Below are positions 24,556 to 34,641 of a stretch of DNA of 64,000 nt, in pieces. This DNA is from Polyangiaceae bacterium. Lineage in GTDB: Bacteria; Myxococcota_A; Polyangia; Polyangiales; Polyangiaceae. Under the pieces are notes generated by a model. The model worked only from the letters and a program-made list of their open reading frames with translations. It was not told where the DNA came from and did not search any database. Every line of letters begins with the position of its first letter. Within the stretch, counting starts at the first letter, position 1. The stretch is from contig JAWKRG010000002.1 of assembly GCA_041389725.1 (NCBI GenBank), forward strand, positions 1,819,699 through 1,883,698, read 5' to 3'. Both the position numbers and the translations under genes were made by a program.

Positions 24556-26586
24556 ATGCCTGGCGCACCCGAACCCGAGCCCATGGCCGCGAGCTCCACG
24601 CTCCGCCGGGCACGTTGGCTTGGGGTCGCGGCCTTGGCCCTCACCACGATTCTGATCGCGTGGACGGCTGTGGGAGGGATTCTGCAGCGCTCTGGGGAAC
24701 CCGCGGTTCCCTTGGACGACACCTTCATTCACTTCCAGTACGCGAAGCGTTTCGCCGAGCTCCATCCCTTGCGCTATTCGCCGAACGCGGATCCGGCGCC
24801 GGGCGCAACGAGCTTGCTGTGGCCGCTCACCTTGGCGCCCTTCTGGGCGGCGGGCTTTCGAGACGTGGCGTTGATCTGGCCAGCCTGGATCCTGGGATTC
24901 CTGGCGCTGTTCGCCACGGCTTGGGAAACCTGGCGACTCGGTCGTCGTTTGCTGTCCGAGGGCGTCGCCTTCGTCGCGGGGGCAAGCGTGCTGACCTTCG
25001 GTGGACTGATTTGGGGAGCGGGCAGCGGCATGGAGATCGCGCCCTTCGCGTGGTGGATCGTCACCACGACGCGACGCTGTGCGGACTGGCACGACGCGCG
25101 TGACTCGACGGCATCGACGCGGGAGCTTGCGGCGCTGCTGCTATTCGGAGCCCTGGCGCCCTGCGTTCGGCCCGAGGGTGTGCTGTTCACGGCGGCGGCG
25201 GGCGCGACGCTGCTCATTGCACCGCGCGGACGCCATCGAGCTTTTGCAGCGTTGATCCTGGCGGGTGCCCTGTTGCCGGGCTTCGTCAATTGGGGCCTGA
25301 CCGGCACGGCCCAAAGCACCACTGCGGCAGTGAAGTGGCTTCCCAATCTGCCGTACTACCGCGGGAGTGTTCTGGTCGGCGCCGTGCTGGGCAACGTGCG
25401 CCTGCTGTTCGGGACGTTGCTCAACGGTGAGGCATGGAGCGCCGTCTTCATTCCCAGTGGCGCCGGCTGGGTCGCATGGTGCGCCCTACCCGCGCTCGTC
25501 GTACTGAGTGTGCTTCGGCGCGAGACCTTTCGCGGCGCCCTGATTGTATTGCTTGCCCTCGGCATGCTGGTTCCGACGACCTACGACAGCTTCTTGTGGA
25601 ATCGACTGCGCTACCTGTGGCCCTTCGCACCCGGTTGGCTGCTGGCGGTCGCGGCGCTGGCGCAACTCGTCGCGCTGCTGCTGGGACGCTTGCACAAACG
25701 GCTGGAGCGGTCGGGGCTCGCCCTGACCGGGGTCGTCGCGGGCAGTTTGGCCGGGCAGATGTCGTGGACGATGGAAGATCTGTCGGTGAGCTGCGACGGC
25801 ATTCGACGGCAGCAGGTCGCGCTCGGACGTTGGGCCCGCAACGAACTTCCTGACCAGGCTGTAGTCGGAGTCAACGACACCGGAGCAATCGCCTACTTCT
25901 CTGAGCGACACGTGTTCGACGTCGTGGGGCTCACGACAGCCGGGGAGGCGCGCTATTGGGCGGCGGGTGCTGGTTCGCGATTCGAGCACTACGAGCGGCT
26001 CGGTGCTGGTGCGCTGCCGTCGCACTTCATCGTTTATCCGCAATGGATGGCGATGCCCGAGCTGTTGGGCAGCATCTTGACGGAGCGAACGGTGACGGGC
26101 GCGACCATCTTGGGTGGCACGACGATGGTGGCCTACGAGGCCCGCTACGATCTGCTACGAACGGCGACGCGACCTGCAAGCGCGACGGGGGAGATCGTCG
26201 ACGAGCTGGATGTCGCAGATCTCGAGAGCGAGGCGGCGCACGACTACGCCCTGGGTGACGCGGAGCAGCGCTTCAACCAGGTGTTCTCGGATGAGCTGTT
26301 GACTCGAGCCGACGGCGGGCGCAGCCAGCGCGCTCGCGAGAGCTTCGTGATGCAGCTACGACCTGGGGGGCGATTGATCGCGCGGCTGCAAGGCCAGCCC
26401 GACACGGAGCTGACCGTACACCTCGGCGATCACAAAGCGACGACGCTGCGCTTCACGGATGTCACGCCGTGGCAGGAGCTGTCCATCGACGTGCCGGACT
26501 CGGTGAGCGGCGCGGTTCCAGTCCAGCTCGTCGCGCGCCAAGCGCGCTTTTCTGCTCTGTATTACTGGTCCGTGGCAGGGCCGTAG
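24556..26586 (+). CDS. Multi-pass membrane protein, GT-C glycosyltransferase-like
   Basis: 676 residues. About ten hydrophobic segments lie between residues 20 and 400, the first near 24-45. Right after it comes PLDDTFIHFQYAKRFAE, an acidic pair in the first external loop, as in GT-C enzymes that use polyprenyl-phosphate sugars (AftB/ArnT-like). A C-terminal extracytoplasmic domain of about 270 residues follows. The sugar and acceptor are unknown. The start ATG has no clear ribosome binding site; a second ATG nine codons on is possible. No glycan cluster surrounds it. Confidence 0.65.
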   Translation: MPGAPEPEPMAASSTLRRARWLGVAALALTTILIAWTAVGGILQRSGEPAVPLDDTFIHFQYAKRFAELHPLRYSPNADPAPGATSLLWPLTLAPFWAAGFRDVALIWPAWILGFLALFATAWETWRLGRRLLSEGVAFVAGASVLTFGGLIWGAGSGMEIAPFAWWIVTTTRRCADWHDARDSTASTRELAALLLFGALAPCVRPEGVLFTAAAGATLLIAPRGRHRAFAALILAGALLPGFVNWGLTGTAQSTTAAVKWLPNLPYYRGSVLVGAVLGNVRLLFGTLLNGEAWSAVFIPSGAGWVAWCALPALVVLSVLRRETFRGALIVLLALGMLVPTTYDSFLWNRLRYLWPFAPGWLLAVAALAQLVALLLGRLHKRLERSGLALTGVVAGSLAGQMSWTMEDLSVSCDGIRRQQVALGRWARNELPDQAVVGVNDTGAIAYFSERHVFDVVGLTTAGEARYWAAGAGSRFEHYERLGAGALPSHFIVYPQWMAMPELLGSILTERTVTGATILGGTTMVAYEARYDLLRTATRPASATGEIVDELDVADLESEAAHDYALGDAEQRFNQVFSDELLTRADGGRSQRARESFVMQLRPGGRLIARLQGQPDTELTVHLGDHKATTLRFTDVTPWQELSIDVPDSVSGAVPVQLVARQARFSALYYWSVAGP

Positions 26587-26597
26587 CACGATCGTGC
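26586..26597. promoter_or_regulatory. 12-bp palindrome GCACGATCGTGC before the ECF transporter operon
   Basis: A perfect palindrome, starting at the last base of the upstream stop codon and about 45 bp before the cbiM start. It could be an operator for a metal-responsive regulator; no known NikR-type spacing is seen. Confidence 0.3.
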
Positions 26598-26627
26598 AAA
26601 TTGGTGGCACGGGGCGGGGGCGCGATC

Positions 26628-26633
26628 TAGCTT
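26628..26633 (+). promoter_or_regulatory. Possible -10 TAGCTT, 7 nt before the GTG start
   Basis: TAGCTT ends 7 nt before GTG 26641, which has no Shine-Dalgarno. Part of the leaderless set. No clear -35. Confidence 0.35.
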
Positions 26634-26640
26634 AGACGGC

Positions 26641-27405
26641 GTGCACCTTCCCGACGGAATCGTGGACAGCCCACCGCTGCTGCTAGGCGCCGCACTGATC
26701 GCCAGCGGCGCCGTGGCAACGAGCTTGTCGCGGGTGGCTCAACGCGGCGCACAGCGGAACCTCGCTTGGACGGGGACGCTGACGGCCTTCGTGCTGGCGC
26801 TACAGGCGGTGAACGTGCCGGCAGCACCGGGCGTGAGCGCTCACGCTTTGGGCGCGTCACTACTGACGCTGATGCTCGGTCCGGCCCATGCCATCGCGGC
26901 CCTCGCCTGCGTAGTCCTGTTGCAGGCATTGCTGTTCGCTGATGGCGGCGTGGCTGCACTCGGCATCAACTTGATCACCATCGCCGTCGTGCCGGTATTG
27001 AGTGTAGCGACGCTCCGCGCGTGGCTGCCCGAGAAGACGACCCTGTCCATGTTGGCAATCGCCGGCACCACCCTGGGGAATCTGTTGGCAGCGGCGCTGC
27101 TCTCCACGATTCTGGTGGTCCACGCGGGCGCGCCAGCGGCGTTCACCTACGGCACGTTGATCGGGCTGCAGACCGCGGCAGGTCTGGTGGAAGGGGTGCT
27201 CACCGCTCGAGCGCTATCCCATCTCGAACGGCGCGCGCCGCGACTACTGTTCCCACCACACGTCCAACTGCGACCCGAGCCCACGCGGCGGATGTGGACA
27301 TGGGCAGCCGTGGGCCTGGGCGTCGCACTCGTTCTGGTGCCCGTCGCGAGCAAAGCGCCGGACGCATTGACCGTGGTGTTGGCACACGCGCAGTCGGCGC
27401 CGTGA
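26641..27405 (+). CDS. cbiM: CbiM/NikM-type substrate-binding membrane subunit of an ECF transporter
   Basis: 254 residues with seven or so membrane segments. The N-terminus MHLPDGIVD is the family hallmark: the N-terminal amine, His2 and a later His (His68, in SAHALGASL) coordinate Co or Ni in this family. The C-terminus holds an extra membrane segment and KAPDALTVV, which resembles a degenerate PDGLE tail of NikM/CbiN-fused forms. Start is GTG, with a TANNNT hexamer 7 nt upstream. It overlaps the next gene by 4 bases. The metal cannot be told from sequence. Confidence 0.85.
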   Translation: MHLPDGIVDSPPLLLGAALIASGAVATSLSRVAQRGAQRNLAWTGTLTAFVLALQAVNVPAAPGVSAHALGASLLTLMLGPAHAIAALACVVLLQALLFADGGVAALGINLITIAVVPVLSVATLRAWLPEKTTLSMLAIAGTTLGNLLAAALLSTILVVHAGAPAAFTYGTLIGLQTAAGLVEGVLTARALSHLERRAPRLLFPPHVQLRPEPTRRMWTWAAVGLGVALVLVPVASKAPDALTVVLAHAQSAP

Positions 27406-28055
27406 ACCGCGGCTTGCTCTTGCGCAGCGTCACTCCCGGCGGTCGCCTCCTCGGCGGCTGCGCCGTCATCATCGCGGTCGGCACCGCGCGTCCGAGTCTC
27501 ATCGCACTTGGAGTGACCTTGGCGGCTTTCGTGCTGGTGCTGTGGGGAACTCGACCGCCGCTACGCCGTGTGCAGCGGCGGCTGCTGTGGGTGACCCTCG
27601 GCGGACTCTCGGTGCTGGTGCCCTTCGTGCTCGGCGGCGATGCGACGCGAGCCGCGACCTTGGCCTTGCGGGTGAGCAGTGCAGCGCTCGCGGCGGTCGC
27701 GACGTCGCTGATGTTGCCGGGCCAGGAGCTGGCCTTGGCGCTGACGAGCTTGCGCGCCCCCCGCGTTTTGGCCAGCGTGATGACGCATGCTCTTGGACAG
27801 CTGGGTGAAGTCGTGGACGAGACGGAGCGCATCGTGCTCGCGCGGCGCTTGCGTGGCGCCACTGGAGTGCAGGCCAACGCCGAATTGGTGACGACCCTGC
27901 TCGTGCGCAGCGCGGACCGCGCGGTGAGAAGAGGACTCGCAGCGGAGCTTCGCGGTGCCGAACTGCGCTCCCCCACTGCGCGCGTCCTCGACATCGGCAG
28001 CATCGTCTTCCTGATGTCCTGCACGCTCATCGCCGCGGGGGTGCATTGGGCATGA
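27402..28055 (+). CDS. cbiQ: CbiQ-type transmembrane coupling subunit (EcfT)
   Basis: 217 residues. Several hydrophobic segments, then two coupling motifs in the cytoplasmic helices: ARRLRG at about 150 and AELRGAELRS at about 185, which contact the ATPase in EcfT proteins. GTG start overlapping the cbiM stop (GTGA); its own stop overlaps the next start (ATGA). Together with its neighbours it makes an M-Q-O transporter without a separate CbiN. Confidence 0.85.
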   Translation: MNRGLLLRSVTPGGRLLGGCAVIIAVGTARPSLIALGVTLAAFVLVLWGTRPPLRRVQRRLLWVTLGGLSVLVPFVLGGDATRAATLALRVSSAALAAVATSLMLPGQELALALTSLRAPRVLASVMTHALGQLGEVVDETERIVLARRLRGATGVQANAELVTTLLVRSADRAVRRGLAAELRGAELRSPTARVLDIGSIVFLMSCTLIAAGVHWA

Positions 28056-28792
28056 GCGAACCGCTCTTGGTGCTGGAGGGCCTCGAGGTGCAGCGCGAGG
28101 ACCCGCTCAGTGGCGAGAAGCGAGTCACTGCACGAGATGTGTGTCTTCGTCTTGCTCAGGGCGAACAGCTGGCGCTCGTGGGCGAAAATGGCGCCGGCAA
28201 GACCTCACTATTGCTCGCGCTGGTGGGAGCCACCGAGTGGAGTGGGCGCGTCGCACTGAGGAATGTCGAGCTGGGGTCCACGACGCTGGAAAGCATCCGC
28301 GAGCGAGTGGGCTTCGTGTTCGCCACTCCGGCGGATCAGCTGTTCTGCGATACCGTCGAGGACGAGCTCGCCTTTGGTCTGCGGGCGCGCGGCAGAAGCG
28401 AAGCGGAGATCGTCAGCCGAGTCGATGCGACCCTGACGCGCTTTTCCCTCACGCCGCTGCGCGGCAAGTTTCCGGGCGCGCTGAGCCTGGGAGAACAGCG
28501 GCGAGTGGCCCTGGGGGCCGCGCTGATCACCGATCCGGATCTGCTCTTGCTGGACGAGCCTACGGCTTCTCTCGATGGGCGCGCGCGTCGAGGACTGATC
28601 GACTTGCTGCGCGAGCTGCCCGCCGCGTGCGTGGTGGCCACCCACGATCTGGATTTCGCGCTCGAGCTGGGGATGCGCGTGGTGGCACTGCGCGAGGGTC
28701 GAGTGGTGGCGGATGGTCCGGCAGAAGAACTGCTGCGCGACGCCGTGACCCTGGAGCGCGCGGGGCTCGAGCCGCCCTTCGGTTTGCGCTAG
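28052..28792 (+). CDS. cbiO: CbiO-type ATP-binding subunit of the ECF transporter
   Basis: 246 residues. ABC ATPase motifs in order: Walker A GENGAGKTS, Q-loop region FATPADQLF, signature LSLGEQRR, Walker B LLLLDEP, H-loop ATHD. It powers uptake by CbiM/CbiQ. Only one ATPase is present, so it should act as a homodimer, as in cobalt/nickel types. Start ATG 28052 overlaps cbiQ. Confidence 0.9.
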   Translation: MSEPLLVLEGLEVQREDPLSGEKRVTARDVCLRLAQGEQLALVGENGAGKTSLLLALVGATEWSGRVALRNVELGSTTLESIRERVGFVFATPADQLFCDTVEDELAFGLRARGRSEAEIVSRVDATLTRFSLTPLRGKFPGALSLGEQRRVALGAALITDPDLLLLDEPTASLDGRARRGLIDLLRELPAACVVATHDLDFALELGMRVVALREGRVVADGPAEELLRDAVTLERAGLEPPFGLR

Positions 28793-28872
28793 TCGGTCGA
28801 TAGTCGTGAAGGGCGACTCCCGGCGTCGTGGGATCGATGGCGCGTTGCGAAGTGCGGGTGTCGACGCCGTGT

Positions 28873-28901
28873 GGGACACAGACGCGGGATTCGGTTATAT
28901 C
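28873..28901 (+). promoter_or_regulatory. Promoter of the aldo/keto reductase-cysQ pair
   Basis: GGGACA (28873-28878), 17 nt, TATATC (28896-28901), ending 6 nt before ATG 28908. Expected to yield a nearly leaderless mRNA. Confidence 0.45.
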
Positions 28902-28907
28902 CCGCGC

Positions 28908-29849
28908 ATGCGCAAGCGCCCGTTGGGCAAAACTGGTCTGTCGGTGAGCGAGCTGTCCCTGGGCACCTGGGGGCTGTGTGGCGATGGCTACGGCCCGGTC
29001 CCGGAGACGGAGCAGGACCGCGTGATCGAGCGCGCGGCCGCTCTGGGCGTCACGCTGTTCGAGACGGCCGACAGCTATGCGCACGGCGCCATGGAGCGTC
29101 GCTTGGGGCAGCTCTTGCCTGACAGCGCGAAGGCGCGAATCGTCACCAAGGTCGGGACGGACCTGGACCAGGCGATCCCCAAGAAGTGTTTCACCGTGAG
29201 CTACTTGAAGGACGCCTTGGCGCGCTCTCGGGAGCGGCTGAAGCGCGACGTGCTGGACGTGGTGTTGTTGCACAATCCTTCCACCGTTGCCCTGGAGCGC
29301 GGAGAGGCGACGGCGTTCTTGGCCGAAGAGAAAGCGGCGAAGCGCGTTCGTGCCTGGGGCGTGAGCGCGGGCAGCGAAGCCGTCGCGCGCGAGGCCATCG
29401 CCCGGGGGGCGGAGGTCGTGTCGCTGCCGTTCAACGCGCTGGCGGCCAAGGACCTGCGCGAGTTGGAAGAGGAAATTGAACGGGAGCAGGTGGGAGTGTT
29501 GGCGCACTCGGTCCTGGCGTACGGCCTGTTGGCGGGCCACTGGGGCAGCACCAAAGAGTTCTCCGCTGGCGATCACCGCTCCGAGCGCTGGACCCGGGAC
29601 GAACTGCGCGAACGACTGCGGCAGTTGGATGCCCTGCGTCCCGTCGTGGGCGGCAACGTCATGACGCTACGCGCGGCGGCACTACGATTCGTGCTCAGCC
29701 ACGAGCAGGTGAGCAGCACGGTCATCGGCCCGCGCAGCACCCTGCAGCTCGATCAGTTGGTGCGTGAAGCCGGCAAGGGTCCGCCCTACCTGGAGAAGAC
29801 CGCGCTCACCGCCCTCGAAGCCAGGCTGGAGGAAGTGGGCGCGCTGTGA
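28908..29849 (+). CDS. Aldo/keto reductase
   Basis: 313 residues with the TIM-barrel aldo/keto reductase pattern: RPLGKTGLSVSELSLGTWG near the start, FETADSYAHGAME (catalytic Asp and Tyr), IVTKVG (Lys) and VLLHNP (His). The C-terminal STVIGPRS is the NADPH-binding segment. Substrate unknown. The upstream frame is open, but the ATG at 28908 is the natural start of the fold. It overlaps cysQ by 4 bases (GTGA) and should share its transcript. Confidence 0.9.
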   Translation: MRKRPLGKTGLSVSELSLGTWGLCGDGYGPVPETEQDRVIERAAALGVTLFETADSYAHGAMERRLGQLLPDSAKARIVTKVGTDLDQAIPKKCFTVSYLKDALARSRERLKRDVLDVVLLHNPSTVALERGEATAFLAEEKAAKRVRAWGVSAGSEAVAREAIARGAEVVSLPFNALAAKDLRELEEEIEREQVGVLAHSVLAYGLLAGHWGSTKEFSAGDHRSERWTRDELRERLRQLDALRPVVGGNVMTLRAAALRFVLSHEQVSSTVIGPRSTLQLDQLVREAGKGPPYLEKTALTALEARLEEVGAL

Positions 29850-30658
29850 ATTCCACGGAACTGCTGTGCAACCTGCGCGCGGTTGCAGCCGAGGCGGCTG
29901 CGATCGTTCTCGAAGTGTACGAGGCACCCTTCGACGTGGAGTACAAGCGGCCGAGCGACCCGGTAACGGCCGCGGACAAGCGTAGCAATGCACACATCTG
30001 TTCGCGACTGCGCGACCTGTATCCAGACATTCCGATCGTGGCCGAGGAGAGCGACCCGTCGACCTTTGCCGACTATCGCGACGCGCATCAGGTGTTCTTC
30101 GTAGATCCCCTGGACGGAACTCGGGAGTTCGTCGCTCGCAACGGCGAGTTCGTCGTGATGATCGGCTTGCTGGATGGGGACCGTCCGCTCGCCGGCGTGC
30201 TCCATGCGCCCACGACGGGCGCGGTGTGGAGCGGCTACGTCGGTGAGGGCGCCACGCTGACCCGCGCCGATGGCAGCGAAACCGTGCTGGAGGTGAGCGC
30301 TGGCGCCGCGCTGGATGCGGCGCGACTCCTCTCCACGCGCTCCCATCGCAGCGAGCACCTGGAGCGCGCACTCGCCAAGTTGCAGGCAGGCCAGGTGGAT
30401 GCGTTGGGCAGTGCGGGTCTGAAGTGTGCCGCGGTGGCTGAGGGCAGCGCCGAAGCCTACGTCAGCCCAGGCCGCGCTGGCTCCCGCTGGGACCTGTGCG
30501 CGGGGGAAGCCATCGTGGTCGCCGCGGGGGGCCGCGTGACAGACGCGCACGGCAGCCCCATCGACTACCGCGCGGAGAGCCTGGTCAACACCACGGGCAT
30601 CGTCGCCAGTAACGGGCACGTCCACGACGCCATCGTCGAGTGCTGGCGCGACGTCTGA
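29846..30658 (+). CDS. cysQ: 3'(2'),5'-bisphosphate nucleotidase / inositol monophosphatase family
   Basis: 270 residues of the lithium-sensitive Mg-dependent phosphatase fold. Motifs: SDPVTAADK, VAEESD, DPLDGTREFVARNGEF (metal and phosphate site) and GSRWDLCAGEAI near the end. DGTREF with -NGEF matches CysQ, which removes PAP made during sulfate use, rather than inositol phosphatases. Start is GTG overlapping the reductase stop, so the two are coupled. Confidence 0.85.
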   Translation: MNSTELLCNLRAVAAEAAAIVLEVYEAPFDVEYKRPSDPVTAADKRSNAHICSRLRDLYPDIPIVAEESDPSTFADYRDAHQVFFVDPLDGTREFVARNGEFVVMIGLLDGDRPLAGVLHAPTTGAVWSGYVGEGATLTRADGSETVLEVSAGAALDAARLLSTRSHRSEHLERALAKLQAGQVDALGSAGLKCAAVAEGSAEAYVSPGRAGSRWDLCAGEAIVVAAGGRVTDAHGSPIDYRAESLVNTTGIVASNGHVHDAIVECWRDV

Positions 30659-30752
30659 AAAAAGGCGGCGCAGCAATGACGCGATGCGTCACGGTCCTAT
30701 CGTTGACTTCTGGCTTTGGGCCGACGTACGTTCCTGCTCGCCGGAACCGCGC

Positions 30753-30768
30753 AAATACTCGGGTATTT
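30753..30768 (+). promoter_or_regulatory. 16-nt inverted repeat AAATAC-TCGG-GTATTT
   Basis: A perfect AT-rich 6-bp stem with a 4-nt loop, about 62 bp before the start of the HEAT lipoprotein. It stands out from the GC-rich surroundings and could be an operator or 5' leader hairpin. A weak TTGACT...TACGTT promoter lies upstream (30703-30732). Confidence 0.4.
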
Positions 30769-30830
30769 CCGCTGCGCGCTCCCGCCCGGCACTACGGGAC
30801 AGCCCAAAAATTCCTGGAGGGACATCCACC

Positions 30831-32588
30831 ATGCTCCGCACTTCCCGCGCCATCGCGTCGCTACTCCGTTCGCTCACCCTCGGCACCGCCGCCACGATCG
30901 CCACCGCTTCGCTTGCGGTTTCCGTTGCTGGTTGCAAGGACGAGAGCCAACCCGACTACTGGGTGGACAAGCTAGAAGACAAGGCTTGGCGCGCTCGGGC
31001 GATCACGCGCCTCGAGCAGTTCTACGAAGACGCGATCACCAAGGCGAACAAAGACGAGAGCGCGCCTGAGGTTCAGGCCTTGGTGGGAAAGATCGTCGAC
31101 CCGCTGACCAAGACCTACGTCGACAACTACGACACCCTCGACACCAAGACCCGCGTGTCCTGCATCAAGCTCCTCGCCTCCCTGAAGGACAAGCGCACGG
31201 AACCTGCCTTGAAGAAGGCCTTGGAAGGCTTCGCTGCCAAACCGTCCACGAACAAGGACGACGCGGACCTGAAATGGGCAGCTCGGGCAGCGGGAGATCT
31301 GAAGCTGGACTCCCTGAACGAGCCTCTAGTGCAGGCGTTCCAGAAGATGAAGACCAGCAGCATGCTGGGCGGCATCACCTATCGCGACTTGAACGAGGCG
31401 ATGGTGAAGATCAAGGCCAAGTCCTGGGTCCAGCCCCTGATCAGCATGCTGGAGGCGGAGATCGTGCCGCCCAAGGGCCCCAAGGACAAGGACAAGATCG
31501 ATCCCTACCGGGACCAGCTGTTTTGGCAAACCACATCCGCCCAGGTGTTGGGCGAGCTGGAAACCCCCGACGCGGTGGAAGCACTGATGAAAGTGATGCT
31601 GGACCCGGCAAAGGCCGACGTACAGGCCACCGCAGTGCTGGCTCTGGTCAAGATCAACAAGGCTGCCACGGAGCGCGCCATCAAGGTCCTGACCGGTGCA
31701 GACGAGAAGCTGACCACCTTCAACCTGCGCCGAATCAAGGAGGTCTCCGGGGCCAAAGAGGCTCCCAAGGACCGGCCCTACGTCCAGACGGCTGCGTTGA
31801 TCATCGGCACCGTGGGTCGCGCCGAGGGGCAAGCCCCCCTGTTGGAGGCGTTGAAGAGCGAAGAGAAGGAAACGAACAAGGCCGTCATCGCCCGCGAGAT
31901 CACCAAGTTGCCTGCGACACCCGAGGTGAAGGACGCCTTCAAGGCGGCTTTCGAAGGCATGTCGCTAGAAACCGTGATCCCGCCGGGTGCCAACGCGCTG
32001 TCGTCTCTGGCGGAGTTTACCGGGCAGTTCTACGACCCGACGATGATCGACTGGCTGCTCGAGCGCGCGGAAGCGACCAAGGGCGGTGGTGAGGACAAGA
32101 AGGCGCTACAGGGGGCGATCACCGTCACTGCGATCAAGCTCGCGAAGCCGGATCAAATGGCAACCGTGAAGGCGGCCGTGGAGAAGTACGGCACGAAGTT
32201 GGAGAAGGACTTGTTCGCGGACGCCGAGGGCGTGGTCAATGCCTGCAAGGAAGACGTCGCCTGCTACGTGAAGGAGATGGAGAAGAGCGCCAACCAGGAC
32301 CAGAAGACCCAGTTCAAGGCCATCAAGGCGGGCTACATGGTCGGGATCCTGGGCAACGAATCCACCGCCGGCGAATTGGTGGCGGCGATGAGCTCCTTCG
32401 AGAACGCCGCGGTCCGCTTCGTGGCGGCTCAGACCATCGATCGACTGCTGCCGAAAGGGTCGATGGAATTGAGTGAGAAACTGAAGGCCATCGTCGACAA
32501 GAATGCGGAGTCGGGCGACAAGGACAAGATCGCGGGAGACGCGCCGGTCAAGCAAGTCATGTACCGGATCGAAGCGCGCGCACACTGA
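30831..32588 (+). CDS. HEAT-repeat lipoprotein
   Basis: 585 residues. Signal peptide with SLAVSVAGC lipobox, then Lys/Asp/Ala-rich helical repeats. HEAT-like units are seen, e.g. WRARAITRLEQFYEDAI, SCIKLLASLKDKRTEPALKK, WQTTSAQVLGELETPDAVEA, QATAVLALVKINKAATERA and FVAAQTIDRLLPKG. Such arrays are protein-binding scaffolds. The ATG has GGAGG 10 nt upstream. It is 15 bp before the FHA-sigma-54 regulator and probably shares a transcript with it. Confidence 0.75.
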   Translation: MLRTSRAIASLLRSLTLGTAATIATASLAVSVAGCKDESQPDYWVDKLEDKAWRARAITRLEQFYEDAITKANKDESAPEVQALVGKIVDPLTKTYVDNYDTLDTKTRVSCIKLLASLKDKRTEPALKKALEGFAAKPSTNKDDADLKWAARAAGDLKLDSLNEPLVQAFQKMKTSSMLGGITYRDLNEAMVKIKAKSWVQPLISMLEAEIVPPKGPKDKDKIDPYRDQLFWQTTSAQVLGELETPDAVEALMKVMLDPAKADVQATAVLALVKINKAATERAIKVLTGADEKLTTFNLRRIKEVSGAKEAPKDRPYVQTAALIIGTVGRAEGQAPLLEALKSEEKETNKAVIAREITKLPATPEVKDAFKAAFEGMSLETVIPPGANALSSLAEFTGQFYDPTMIDWLLERAEATKGGGEDKKALQGAITVTAIKLAKPDQMATVKAAVEKYGTKLEKDLFADAEGVVNACKEDVACYVKEMEKSANQDQKTQFKAIKAGYMVGILGNESTAGELVAAMSSFENAAVRFVAAQTIDRLLPKGSMELSEKLKAIVDKNAESGDKDKIAGDAPVKQVMYRIEARAH

Positions 32589-32603
32589 GCGCGCTCCCCG
32601 GCC

Positions 32604-34544
<1,941 letters not shown>

Positions 34545-34569
34545 CCTACCGGGGCGCTGCCACCAACGG

Positions 34570-34619
34570 CGTGGCTACGGCGGGTGCGGCTAGCAGCGAG
34601 ACCGCGACGGGGAGCCACG
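34570..34619. terminator. Possible stem-loop in a convergent junction
   Basis: CGTGGCT (34570-34576) can pair with AGCCACG (34613-34619), with an inner GCGG/CCGC pair. No T run follows. It lies between the stops of the two facing sigma-54 activator genes. Confidence 0.3.
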
Positions 34620-34641
34620 GACTGAGAGCCGGCCACTGCGG

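Noticed and set aside
26601..26620. TGGCAC box before cbiM as a sigma-54 promoter
   Set aside because: The -12 position reads GGGGG; the required GC is absent.
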